Assembly: GCA_021647375.1 (NCBI GenBank)
Contig: JAKIUV010000002.1
Coordinates: 6,480 to 70,479, forward strand
From: Robiginitomaculum sp.
GTDB lineage: Bacteria > Pseudomonadota > Alphaproteobacteria > Caulobacterales > Maricaulaceae
Reading direction: 5' to 3'
DNA length: 64,000 nucleotides
Part shown: positions 36,597 to 44,980 of the stretch, piece after piece
Layout of the letters: each line of letters starts with the position of its first letter
How positions within the stretch are numbered: the stretch's first letter is position 1
The notes under the pieces: generated by a model
What the model saw: only the letters and a program-made list of their open reading frames with translations
Databases searched by the model: none
Told to the model about the DNA's origin: nothing
Made by a program: the position numbers and the translations under genes

Positions 36597-36694
36597 CACC
36601 CTGCCCCGTTTTAATGAGATTTAAACCTAATTTCCCTAATTTTACCCGTGAACCACGCGTGCGTGAACTGAAAACTAAATACGGGGGAAGCTTC

Positions 36695-38359
36695 ATGGCA
36701 TCCAAAACGACAAAAGCTCTGTTAATGGCTGGTATTGCTGCCATCGCAATATCGACACCGATTTTAGCGTATAACGGTCTGGGCTTGCGCGGCGTCCAAC
36801 AAGCCCCGCAAACATATGATATGCAATATGCTGGCGGCGCCTATGTCGCTCCACAAGCCCAAAATATTTATCAGGGCTATTCTCAACAACAAAATTATGC
36901 CCGCCAGGAAGTTTCAGGCGCTTATCAAGCCCAGCAAGCAATTTATACGGGTTCTTATATTGAAGCAAATTCGCAAATTCCGGTTGGTAATTATACAGGC
37001 GGACTTGGCCTGCGCGGCGCTAGTCAAGTCTTTAACCCGGGCTTTAATGTTGGTGGAACCTCCGTGACCACAAATGTCAAGCACACCAGGCGCATGCTGG
37101 ATTGGCAAGAAAATACCACAGGCAAAACACTAACCTTGCTGGCGAACCGCGCCAACGGAACATTAGCACCAAACTCATTGACTATAGGTGGTGCAATGAA
37201 AGCCGGGCTTATGTGGCAAACCACATCCCAAGCGGGCGCATTTCCTATCTTGTCTCGCTTCCCTGATTTCACTGGCGGCACGGAAACTTCGTCCGGGGTT
37301 TTCGCGATTAACAATGCCGCCCTCGCATTCACAGGTAGTTTTGGCGACTGGACGAGCTTTTATCTCCAGCCTGAATATTCAGAGACCGAGTTTTTTGGTC
37401 AGGCAGAATTTCAGCTACGCAAGGCCTTTGTTGTCTTTGGTAATTTAGAGAAGACACCGTTTTACGCTGCGTTCGGGCGCAAGACGATAGATTTTGGTAA
37501 TTTTGATGGCTATAATGCCTTCACCCAAACCGAAGCCCAGCACTATTTTTGGGCCGCAAGTGACCAGCCAGTTTTAGAGCTTGGCTATTACAATATGTAT
37601 TCCGGCTTGAAATTATCCGCTACCGCTTTTAGCGGCGGACGGCAATTACGCACCGCTTATGCCGGCGCGGAAAACGAAAATAAAATTGCCAATTTCGCGG
37701 CCAGCATAGAGAAAGAATTCCGCTTCGGGAACGGTAGTGCCTTCACCGTCGGCACTAGCTATTTGCACGATACTATCTACCGCAATAATTTCACGGCGCA
37801 TACATTTGGCCTTATCGGTTCATTGCCGCCGCCTGCGAACTTTATTTCCTACCGTAATGGCGCAGTTGATGCTTTCGCCGAATTTAACAGCCCGTCTTGG
37901 GATATGATGGTGGAATACACCACTTCTCTCAAACCGTGGGGTGCCGCCATCCCGCAAGACGCCAACGGTTTTGTTGACCCCGCCTATATTATCGACCCGC
38001 TCGGCGCACCGGACGATATTAACAATATTAGTTTTGACCAAAAACTAAGCGTGCTTACCGCGCAGGTTCGCTATAAGCCCTTATTGCCAAATGGCCGCCG
38101 CCTACAAGTCGCAGCCGTAGGTAGTTGGGGCAATATTGGCGATAATTTCATCGGTGTCGGCATTGGAGGTCAGCCCACGACATGGGAAAAAAACCAACAA
38201 CATGCGCTCAGTGTTCAGTACCCTGTTAGTGATTATCTCGATTTCGGTGTGGAATATGTCTACAATAAAGGCTTCATCCCCTTCGTAGCCCCGCAACTCG
38301 TCTCAAACGACGACGTAACCGCCCACGCGGTCAATGTAGGCTTTAAGGCAAGGTTTTAG
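36695..38359 (+). CDS. LbtU-like outer-membrane beta-barrel protein (putative siderophore porin)
   Basis: 554 codons from the ATG at 36695, preceded by GGGGAAG and opening a signal peptide (MASKTTKALLMAGIAAIAISTPILA). The mature N-terminus (to about residue 100) is rich in Tyr/Gln/Ala with two GLGLRG motifs; from ~residue 140 a barrel follows (LTIGGAMKAGLMWQTTSQ, AFTGSFGDWTSFYLQPEYSETEF, AFVVFGNLEKTPFYAAFGRKTIDFGNFDGYNAFTQTEAQHYFW) ending in the canonical C-terminal Phe (GFKARF). The barrel resembles the LbtU family, TonB-independent outer-membrane channels studied in Legionella iron uptake. The substrate here is not known. Confidence 0.7.
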   Translation: MASKTTKALLMAGIAAIAISTPILAYNGLGLRGVQQAPQTYDMQYAGGAYVAPQAQNIYQGYSQQQNYARQEVSGAYQAQQAIYTGSYIEANSQIPVGNYTGGLGLRGASQVFNPGFNVGGTSVTTNVKHTRRMLDWQENTTGKTLTLLANRANGTLAPNSLTIGGAMKAGLMWQTTSQAGAFPILSRFPDFTGGTETSSGVFAINNAALAFTGSFGDWTSFYLQPEYSETEFFGQAEFQLRKAFVVFGNLEKTPFYAAFGRKTIDFGNFDGYNAFTQTEAQHYFWAASDQPVLELGYYNMYSGLKLSATAFSGGRQLRTAYAGAENENKIANFAASIEKEFRFGNGSAFTVGTSYLHDTIYRNNFTAHTFGLIGSLPPPANFISYRNGAVDAFAEFNSPSWDMMVEYTTSLKPWGAAIPQDANGFVDPAYIIDPLGAPDDINNISFDQKLSVLTAQVRYKPLLPNGRRLQVAAVGSWGNIGDNFIGVGIGGQPTTWEKNQQHALSVQYPVSDYLDFGVEYVYNKGFIPFVAPQLVSNDDVTAHAVNVGFKARF

Positions 38360-38372
38360 GTAAGTCGTTGTT

Positions 38373-38753
38373 CTAACGTATTAATTCTATCTGGATACCC
38401 ATATCTATTTTCGCCCATGCTCGGTCAGCAGTGAGTACTTTTCTCTTCTTGATTATGCCAAGTGCAATACAAGACCTGTCCCCCAAGGATAAACCGAGCG
38501 ATTTGGTTGTGTGTCTTATTTGTCCAGCCAGTATGGATGTTGGCGCATCAAAACTAATGATATTCATACCCAATGTAAGTAAAACGCGCTCGGCTGTTGC
38601 ACCATCAATGCCGCGATCAACCATTTTGGCAATGACCTCTGACGCATTTACGGCACTTATGGACGACCGACCAATAGATTTTGCAACGATTTTTGCCCCG
38701 GGTTCTTTCCATAAAAGCGCCAATACTGCTGAACTATCCAGTATAATACTCAT
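38373..38753 (-). CDS. vapC: VapC-type PIN-domain ribonuclease toxin
   Basis: 126 codons. PIN fold with the four acidic residues: Asp6 (ILDSSAVLALLWKEPG), Glu in NASEVIAKMVDRG, Asp in LSLGDRSCIALG and Asp in VLTADRAWAKI. Such toxins cut specific RNAs, usually initiator tRNA. Its ATG overlaps the stop of the upstream AbrB-domain gene by 4 bp, the usual antitoxin-first arrangement. Confidence 0.92.
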   Translation of the reverse strand: MSIILDSSAVLALLWKEPGAKIVAKSIGRSSISAVNASEVIAKMVDRGIDGATAERVLLTLGMNIISFDAPTSILAGQIRHTTKSLGLSLGDRSCIALGIIKKRKVLTADRAWAKIDMGIQIELIR

Positions 38754-39268
38754 GCCTGCTCTTCGCGCTTTGCCGCGAGCCGCCGCTCCCTTATCAATTC
38801 ATCAACGACAGAGCCTGACCCCTTATCTGAATTTTTGATGAGGTTTTGTAGCAATCCTACTGCACATAAGGGCGTTAACACGCGTAGTTCACCATCCACC
38901 ACCCGCGCCGTCACACTACCCGTTTCGTCTAGCATCATAGCACGCCTAAGCTCTGCGGGTATAAGTAAACGCCCATCACGACCAACAGTTAACCGCACTG
39001 CTGAAACAGTGCCCGGTTTTTGCTGGCTATTTTGTGCGGTGTTGTTTTTCCTTGAAGCGGCTTTCCACTTTGAATATTGCGTCGATGCAGTATTGGGATT
39101 GCCACCCTCTGCCGCATAGGCCTGCATGACCTCTTTGCGCCCCACAAGATGGCCTATATTTTTGGTCAATTCGTCCGCAAGCTCCCATACGCGTGCCGTC
39201 TTGCCAGATTTTGGGCGCATGTTGCCAACATATAGCTCTTGGGGATTATCATGGAAATCGGTTTGCAT
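38750..39268 (-). CDS. AbrB-domain antitoxin with extra N-terminal domain
   Basis: 172 codons; AGGAG precedes the ATG. The middle (about residues 88-130) is an AbrB/SpoVT swapped-hairpin DNA-binding domain (SAVRLTVGRDGRLLIPAELRRAMMLDETGSVTARVVDGELRVLTP) and the C-terminus is a charged helix (VVDELIRERRLAAKREE) that would cover the toxin. About 75 extra residues come first (PKSGKTARVWELADELT ... AAEGGNPNTASTQYSKWKAA), twice the length of a usual VapB. This front part looks like a small helical DNA- or protein-binding module; I do not know it by name. Confidence 0.85.
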   Translation of the reverse strand: MQTDFHDNPQELYVGNMRPKSGKTARVWELADELTKNIGHLVGRKEVMQAYAAEGGNPNTASTQYSKWKAASRKNNTAQNSQQKPGTVSAVRLTVGRDGRLLIPAELRRAMMLDETGSVTARVVDGELRVLTPLCAVGLLQNLIKNSDKGSGSVVDELIRERRLAAKREEQA

Positions 39269-39312
39269 AGTAAACTCCTGCTTTGGTGAATTATATCTTA
39301 TTATATAAAAAT

Positions 39313-39352
39313 GTCAAATATTATAATAATGTCATTAATAATAACATTTGAC
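39313..39352. promoter_or_regulatory. Inverted repeat in the VapBC/csaA divergent promoter region
   Basis: GTCAAAT (39313-39319) and ATTTGAC (39346-39352) flank a very AT-rich centre with TAATAATGTCATTAATAATA-like sequence, 45 bases upstream of the antitoxin ATG and just before csaA. Position suits autoregulation by the AbrB domain. Confidence 0.45.
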
Positions 39353-39384
39353 GTGCCCTATAATGTATTAATAGACTATGTGAG

Positions 39385-40082
39385 ATGAGCAGAATAAGTA
39401 CCCGCATGCACAAAACACAAGTATCAGACGCACTGCCTGCTGCAGACATTGAATTTGCAGATTTTCTCAAGGTGGATATTCGTGTGGGAACTGTGGTAGA
39501 CGTGCGAGAATTCCCCGAAGCCCGCAAGCCCGCCTATAAGATTTGGGTGGATTTTGGCGGCTCTATCGGCATTAAGAAGTCCTCTGCCCAAATAACCGAA
39601 CATTACAGGCTTGATGAGCTAGAGCATTTTTTCTTAATTTGGAACCACTTTGATGGGATGAGATTTGTTTTTTGGCAAGGCGCGGCTCGCAGAGCGGGGC
39701 TAAAGCCCCGGTCAAGTGTCGCAACGCTGTCCAAAAAGCAAAGATCGCCCAAGCAACACCTAAGTCATTGATTTATATAATTACTTTAAATCCGGTCACT
39801 TGCTTTTGTGCCGTGAATGCGTCGCTGTCTCCTAACGGTGCTAAGGCACCGCGTCGGAAACAGCTCCTATTCACGGACATAAAATCAAGCGCTCAAAGTG
39901 AATCCAAATTAAGAAAAAATGCTCTAAAAGGCCGCAAGGTCGCGGCAGTGGTCAATTTCCCGACGCGCCAAATCGGTAAATTTATGTCGGAAATTCTTGT
40001 TCTAGGCTTCCCGGACGCAGACGGAAAAATCGCCTTGTTCGCGCCCGATAAACATGTTCCAGATGGCTCAAGGCTCGCCTAA
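39385..40082 (+). pseudogene. csaA: csaA (tRNA-binding-domain protein) interrupted by a MITE
   Basis: The 5' half (39385 or 39406 to 39621) encodes the CsaA/EMAP-II-like start (ADFLKVDIRVGTVVDVREFPEARKPAYKIWVDFGGSIGIKKSSAQITEHYRLDEL). The 3' half (39925-40082) encodes the rest (KGRKVAAVVNFPTRQIGKFMSEILVLGFPDADGKIALFAPDKHVPDGSRLA). Between them lies a 303-bp element with terminal inverted repeats. Removing it and one TA copy rejoins CTA-AAA-GGC in frame, giving an intact ~123-residue CsaA. As it stands, translation runs into the element and stops at 39771, so the product lacks its conserved C-terminal half. CsaA has chaperone-like and tRNA-binding activity in other bacteria. Confidence 0.92.
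39622..39924. mobile_element. 303-bp MITE with 32-bp terminal inverted repeats and TA duplication
   Basis: Left end GAGCATTTTTTCTTAATTTG... (39622-39653) and right end, read in complement from 39924 to 39893, agree at 30 of 32 positions. TA flanks both sides (39620-39621, 39925-39926), the target duplication of IS630/mariner-type transposases. No transposase is encoded. Inside are a CGGGGC-TAAA-GCCCCG hairpin (39695-39710) and a nested stem structure: CCGTGAAT/ATTCACGG (39812-39819 with 39870-39877), GCTGT/ACAGC and CGGTGC/GCACCG. No other copy was found in this window. Confidence 0.92.
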
Positions 40083-40084
40083 GC

Positions 40085-41161
40085 CTAATACACACACCTG
40101 TTTTCATCTATCTTGTCTTTGGTGCGAGCAATGAAGGCGCTGATATTTTTCATTTGCACGAAACGCTTGGGTACCGGGTAAATCAGGAGCAGGTATTGGC
40201 CTTCGCCTACATCCTTGGCGTTAAATGTCGGGTTTTTGGGATCATCTACAATAATCGGATGTACATTAGCCATTTTGACACCTGGTATGCGTATTTCCAG
40301 CCGCTCGGGTGTGCCCAGTAGTCCTGCGGAATGGAAGCTACCGTCTATGTGCATAACTTTGCGTCCCGGATTGGCTTTCATGTGATTGGCTATGCTTTCA
40401 GCCATAGTATCGTCGCGTGAGACTTGCGCGGCGTAGCGGTAAAACCGTTTCTTTTCTTTTTCAGCCTCGCTTTCATCACCGCCGACGCTGTGGCTTGGTA
40501 CGGCAGCCAGGAATGCATAATATTTGTCTTTATAAGCGCCGTCCTCCAAGTGCAATTTATCAGCGGCCCAGCTACGCGGCTCCCCCTTAAGTGTGTTGAG
40601 GAAATCCGGGCCACGTTCCCCGATACACGACACCATATTGCCCGGAATCTCCGAGGCGATTACGGGCAGACCGTTGGTTTTGGCAAATTCCACAAGCGGG
40701 CGATAAGACGAACGGTAATGGGGCCAAGCCTTTCCGTCATGAATAAGCGTTTCCTCGCCAATTTTCCCGGCCAAATAATCATCAACCACACCTTGTTGCG
40801 AGCGCTCGAACTGTTCCATAGACAATGTCATGTCTGCATATTTAGCGTGCAGGCCGGAGAATATTTTTGATTGCACATAATGGCTGGCCGCATGGCCGTG
40901 GGCTTCACCGATGAAAATGGCGTCATAGCCAGCAAGGTCGGCAACCACCGTGTCCATGTCAACCACACGCGGCGCTACATTGCCTAGCTGGGTTTCGATG
41001 AGAATGAAATCTGAGAAGCTGTTTATAGGGGCGGAGACGGTAAATTGGTCTCCGTTTTGCGTTACCGATGCTTTGGGCATATCCATGTCGTTGGTAACTG
41101 TGGTGCAGGCCGTAAGGCAAATCGCGGCGACGCCAAAAGCTAAGGTTTTTAAATTGGTCAT
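40085..41161 (-). CDS. ChaN-family lipoprotein (haem-binding uptake protein type)
   Basis: 358 codons from the ATG at 41159-41161, preceded by GGAG; a longer frame to 41347 runs back through the terminator into the receptor gene and is rejected. Lipobox LAFGVAAICLTAC|TTV. ChaN/DUF399 domain: YDAIFIGEAHGHAASHYVQSKIF, LSMEQFERSQQGVVDDYLAG, WPHYRSSYRPLVEFAKTNGLPVIASEIP, MKANPGRKVMHIDGSFHSAGLLGTPERL. Campylobacter ChaN binds haem dimers and is iron-regulated; members elsewhere are less well known. It follows a TonB-dependent receptor across a strong terminator. Confidence 0.85.
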   Translation of the reverse strand: MTNLKTLAFGVAAICLTACTTVTNDMDMPKASVTQNGDQFTVSAPINSFSDFILIETQLGNVAPRVVDMDTVVADLAGYDAIFIGEAHGHAASHYVQSKIFSGLHAKYADMTLSMEQFERSQQGVVDDYLAGKIGEETLIHDGKAWPHYRSSYRPLVEFAKTNGLPVIASEIPGNMVSCIGERGPDFLNTLKGEPRSWAADKLHLEDGAYKDKYYAFLAAVPSHSVGGDESEAEKEKKRFYRYAAQVSRDDTMAESIANHMKANPGRKVMHIDGSFHSAGLLGTPERLEIRIPGVKMANVHPIIVDDPKNPTFNAKDVGEGQYLLLIYPVPKRFVQMKNISAFIARTKDKIDENRCVY

Positions 41162-41172
41162 ATTTTCTCCAT

Positions 41173-41206
41173 AAAAAAAAGGGACGGGGGTCAAAACCCC
41201 CATCCC
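41173..41206 (-). terminator. Rho-independent terminator of the TonB receptor gene
   Basis: Minus strand: GGGATGGGGGT-TTTG-ACCCCCGTCCC (11-bp stem, one G-T pair) followed by eight T residues, 20 bases past the receptor stop. Confidence 0.95.
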
Positions 41207-41225
41207 AATAAGCAAGTAAACCCGC

Positions 41226-43781
41226 CTAGAATTTTTTGCGAACCGTTGCGCCAAATTCTCTTGGTAAGCGCGGATTGCCACCAAAGGCGCGTTGGAAGGA
41301 CTGGTTTGGGTCAATGAAGCGCTGGGCTGAAACCACGGCATCTTCATTGGTTAAATTCCGCCCCCAGACAGTGATGCTCAGAGTGTCGGTTTCAAGGCCG
41401 ATACTACCATTGACCAAAGTATTGGAACCTACCCAGGCAAGATTATGTACTTGCACAAATTTCTTGCTTTCATGAGAGGCATTGGCGTTCAGGGTAAGAT
41501 CCATCACATCGGTTAATGCACGGGTATAATTCATCCCAACATTAAATGTGTTCTTGGGCGAGCGCGGTAATTGCCGCCCAACGATGGAGCCGTACAAGGT
41601 ATTTTCGGAACTACAGGCCAACGCTGGATCTTGCAGTCCGATCGAACAGTTTAAGCGCCCATCGTCCGCCACATCCAGATGTCTGCCCTCATTAAGATCC
41701 GTGCCAGCAAGTATCTCAGAATCTGCAAGGGCATAATTTGCATTCAAAATCAAACCTGGAACACTTGGTACACGGTAGACCAGTTCGGCCTCCAGCCCCA
41801 TAACTCGCACTTTACCAACATTGGAGATAACCGTTGTGGTTATATTGTTGGGCAGTGTTAGCGATTGGGTCAATTGGTAATCAGAGATGGTGTTATGAAA
41901 ACCAGCCAGATTTAAAATCAACTGACCGTCCATGAAAGTGTTTTTAACACCACCCTCAAACGCCCATACGGTTTCCTCATCATAATTGCCAAAACCAAGT
42001 GGCTCTGCATTGATATTGTTAAAACCGCCGGGCTTGTCACCACGCGCCGCAATAGCATAGACATTGGTACTGTCATTAACCGCGTACTTAGCTGTGAAAC
42101 GTGGGTTAAAACTATTGAATGTGCCTTCGCGTATTACTTGCGGGTCTTCGGTCATAGAAACCAATTGGCCAAGATAGTCATATGTAGCTGTTCTATCGAC
42201 AGAATTATCAATAATTCTTTCCGATTTATACCGTGCCTCTGCAGTTATGGACACTGCATCCAAGACATCAAAGTCAACGCTACCAAATAGCGCTAGATTG
42301 CGGCGTTCGCTTTTGAATATTCCTCGAAACGCTGCAAATTGAAGATCTTCCAATTGGCTTCCGAAATTAAGTGTCGAAATAAAATGAGGAGAGGAAAAAC
42401 ACGGGGCAATCAGATCACTACCGCGTGCGGCACACTCTGCGTTCATACGGGCTACCTGGGTAGCAAAGCCGTCAGCCAGTAATTGCGGTAATGCAGACGG
42501 TGCCTGTCTATTGCCCTCAACTCTGGAAAAACCATCATAATAATATCCGCCCAGCAAACCTTGCCAATTCTCGGCTTCATAATTGAGACGTAATTCATGG
42601 GAACGGTCATCGGACTTGCCTTCGGAAGACGATGCAAAATCAGCAGGGTCACTAATAACATAACCGTGAAAGAAAAACCCAGCGCCAACCGGGAATAATG
42701 GCCCAATATAAACTGAAAAGGGACTTAGGCTATCAGCCGAATGGTCGAAATCAAATTTACTATCAAAAACACTGCCGTTAAATCCGTTGATGAACTCCAG
42801 ATTAAGTTGGTCTGACAGGTCATAACTGATAGACAGGCTGGTTTGCATACTTTCCGTGCGTTCATAACCTTTTTGATCCAAAAGCCGTTCATCATCATAG
42901 GCGATTGGACGATTGGTTATTTCGCCGCCGAAATATCGACCATTGCCAAGATAAGTACCGCCGCTGTCCGGGAACAAATTATTTTCGGATGGGTCGGTTA
43001 GGAACAAGCGTGGTTGGTCATCGTCCAATTTGTTAAACCGTACCCGCGCCCGAACATTCAGGCGATCTGAAGGTTCATAAAATACGGCCAGAGATGCTGC
43101 CGCAGATTCCTGCTGGCCAACTTTTTCGCCGTTAAAGGTATTGAGAAACGGCCCGCCGCGTTTGAAATAACGCCCATGTACGCTGGCTGAAACCGTATCG
43201 CTTACAGGGCCGCGCAGTGTGCCGCCAAGTTCAAAACGGCCAAAACTGCCTGCTTCAGCTTTTATCTCGCCTGACGCTTCGTCGGTCGGAGATTTTGTGA
43301 TAATATTGATAGCACCTGAATAGGTGTTGCGGCCATAGAGCGCCGACTGTGGCCCTTTGACCACTTCGATCCGCTCCACGTCCGTAAGGTCGTAATCTAG
43401 GATCGAGCCATTGAGTAAAATGCCGTCAACAAATGTCGAAACACCTGAAGCCCCTAAAATAGTCGCTTGCCCGCGAATAACCGGACGCACACCATTGGTG
43501 CGGCCAAATTCATCGTCCAAAGTAAAGCCAGGCGTGGATTTAGCGATGTCCGACATATCACGAATGCCTGCCGCTTCAATCATACTGGACGTAAATGCCG
43601 ATATTGACAAAGGTGCCTCTTGGATGTTTTCTGCGCGTTTACGCGCCGTAACCACGATTTCGTCCAAGCGCGTAATTTTGCTTTGATCGTCGTCGCTTTG
43701 CGCGTTCGCCGTTGTACCGATGCTCATAAGCAGTCCAAATACTGCGCCTGAACCGATTAGATGTTTTTTATATTTACTCAT
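41226..43781 (-). CDS. TonB-dependent outer-membrane receptor
   Basis: 851 codons. Signal peptide (LIGSGAVFGLLMSIGTTANAQ), TonB box-like region (LDEIVVTARKRAENIQEAPLSISAF), plug domain (IRGQATILGASGVSTFVDGILLNGSILDYDLTDVERIEVVKGPQSALYGRNTYSGAINIIT) and a 22-strand barrel ending in REFGATVRKKF. The opening VVTARKRxExxQ is typical of the large sphingomonad/caulobacterial receptor group that takes up varied organic substrates as well as siderophores; ligand unknown. It is the sixth gene of a co-directional run starting with the nitrilase-fold gene. Confidence 0.95.
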   Translation of the reverse strand: MSKYKKHLIGSGAVFGLLMSIGTTANAQSDDDQSKITRLDEIVVTARKRAENIQEAPLSISAFTSSMIEAAGIRDMSDIAKSTPGFTLDDEFGRTNGVRPVIRGQATILGASGVSTFVDGILLNGSILDYDLTDVERIEVVKGPQSALYGRNTYSGAINIITKSPTDEASGEIKAEAGSFGRFELGGTLRGPVSDTVSASVHGRYFKRGGPFLNTFNGEKVGQQESAAASLAVFYEPSDRLNVRARVRFNKLDDDQPRLFLTDPSENNLFPDSGGTYLGNGRYFGGEITNRPIAYDDERLLDQKGYERTESMQTSLSISYDLSDQLNLEFINGFNGSVFDSKFDFDHSADSLSPFSVYIGPLFPVGAGFFFHGYVISDPADFASSSEGKSDDRSHELRLNYEAENWQGLLGGYYYDGFSRVEGNRQAPSALPQLLADGFATQVARMNAECAARGSDLIAPCFSSPHFISTLNFGSQLEDLQFAAFRGIFKSERRNLALFGSVDFDVLDAVSITAEARYKSERIIDNSVDRTATYDYLGQLVSMTEDPQVIREGTFNSFNPRFTAKYAVNDSTNVYAIAARGDKPGGFNNINAEPLGFGNYDEETVWAFEGGVKNTFMDGQLILNLAGFHNTISDYQLTQSLTLPNNITTTVISNVGKVRVMGLEAELVYRVPSVPGLILNANYALADSEILAGTDLNEGRHLDVADDGRLNCSIGLQDPALACSSENTLYGSIVGRQLPRSPKNTFNVGMNYTRALTDVMDLTLNANASHESKKFVQVHNLAWVGSNTLVNGSIGLETDTLSITVWGRNLTNEDAVVSAQRFIDPNQSFQRAFGGNPRLPREFGATVRKKF

Positions 43782-43828
43782 TGTAGTCCCCTCCTTAATT
43801 TGAACTTAATGCTTCTTTCTTGCTTATT

Positions 43829-43852
43829 TTGGCCGGCAAAATCGCCGGCCAA
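43829..43852. other. Strong hairpin between PD40 lipoprotein and receptor genes
   Basis: TTGGCCGGC-N6-GCCGGCCAA, a 9-bp GC-rich stem in an 88-base gap between two minus-strand genes. On that strand it is followed by AAAATAAG, not by T residues, so it does not look like a terminator. It could stabilise or separate the two messages. Confidence 0.6.
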
Positions 43853-43869
43853 TTGTGATCCTGATACCC

Positions 43870-44976
43870 TTAATTCTGGGAAACGGGGCCGACATTTAGT
43901 GACGAAATATCCATGACATGGGTATATAGATCAGACATAAACCCTTTGCCGACACTTCGTGTAAATAACATCTTCTTGCCGTCCGGTGATACGGACGGGA
44001 AACCGTCAAAGCTGTCATTATAAGTTAGACGTACTGGCTCACCACCGGCAATACTGCCCAGAAATACTTCCCAGTTCATAGGGTTGTTTTTGAGCGGGCG
44101 GACAAACACATAATGCTTGCCGTCCGGTGTTGGATAAGGCGCCCAATTCATCCATTTGTCCTTAGTAAGCTCTTTGACCTCTTTGGTGTCAGTATCCAGA
44201 GTGAACACTGTCATAAAGGTCATACGCCCACCTTTTTCAGATCGCTTCCAAGCACGCATGGTGACCGTTTTGTTGTCCGGCAAAAAGAACGGTGCGCCCT
44301 CTTGCCAATCATCAGTGAAGGTCAACTGATGTTCATTCGTGCCGTCTGAATTCATCATCCAAACGTCAAGCTTGCCGTCGATTTGACGGGTAAAGATAAT
44401 TCTTTTCCCGTCTGGCGAAACCGCGACTTCCGCATCATAAACCTTATTATTGGTCAAACGCTTAACGTTGCTCCCGTCGATATTTGCCATATAAAGCTCG
44501 GCACCTTGGGGGTAATCATCCTCAGCCGACCAATTGCCAACCGGCATGTCCATATTATCCCGTGTCGAGGTATATAAGATACGCTCACCGTCCGGCATAA
44601 TATAAGAACACCCGTCTTGTCCTCGGTCATTAGCAGCCCAAACATGCTTGCCGTCGTCTGTAGCAATCCAGGTCAAAGCACCACCCGCCGCCTTTTCGTG
44701 GGACGGCGGCACTGCATTTGGATCCTGGGTTTGGGCAATTAGATGATAGCTGTCCGGGCCGTAATAAGCTTCGGCGCTTTCAGGCAGGTTGGGAACCCGC
44801 CAAATAGGCAGCTCCCCTTTGTTTTCCACCTTTGGCGTGACCAGAGAATAATCGGTCGAAGCCTGCTTTGCCATTTTTGCTTCGGGTTTTGATGTTTCAC
44901 TTGTTGTACAAGCTGAAAGCCCAAGCACTACGGCCAATGTTATAAGGCCTGTTGTTTTAGTAATTTTCATTTTCAT
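43870..44976 (-). CDS. PD40/TolB-like beta-propeller lipoprotein
   Basis: 368 codons from the ATG at 44974-44976, preceded by AGGAAT; the frame runs back to 45048 inside the next gene without support. Lipobox GLITLAVVLGLSAC|TTSE. Repeated WD40-like PD40 blades: YIMPDGERILYTSTRDN, VSPDGKRIIFTRQIDGKLDVWMMNSDGTNEHQLTFTDDWQEGAPFFLPDNKTVTMR, YPTPDGKHYVFVRPL, VSPDGKKMLFTRSVGKG. No peptidase domain is attached, so it is probably a binding or scaffold protein in the periplasm. It starts 4 bases after the multi-pass gene. Confidence 0.87.
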   Translation of the reverse strand: MKMKITKTTGLITLAVVLGLSACTTSETSKPEAKMAKQASTDYSLVTPKVENKGELPIWRVPNLPESAEAYYGPDSYHLIAQTQDPNAVPPSHEKAAGGALTWIATDDGKHVWAANDRGQDGCSYIMPDGERILYTSTRDNMDMPVGNWSAEDDYPQGAELYMANIDGSNVKRLTNNKVYDAEVAVSPDGKRIIFTRQIDGKLDVWMMNSDGTNEHQLTFTDDWQEGAPFFLPDNKTVTMRAWKRSEKGGRMTFMTVFTLDTDTKEVKELTKDKWMNWAPYPTPDGKHYVFVRPLKNNPMNWEVFLGSIAGGEPVRLTYNDSFDGFPSVSPDGKKMLFTRSVGKGFMSDLYTHVMDISSLNVGPVSQN

Positions 44977-44980
44977 ATTC

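Noticed and set aside
36564..36694. Sigma-54 promoter for the LbtU-like gene
   Set aside because: No TGGCAC-N5-TTGC-type element with correct spacing could be found despite the adjacent sigma-54 activator.
39812..39877. Nested stem structure inside the MITE as an integron attC site
   Set aside because: It lacks the paired GTTRRRY/RYYYAAC core sites, and no integrase or cassette array is present.
41162..41347. 62-residue extension of the ChaN-like lipoprotein
   Set aside because: It crosses a strong terminator and the end of the receptor gene; the GGAG-preceded ATG at 41161 opens a clear lipoprotein signal.
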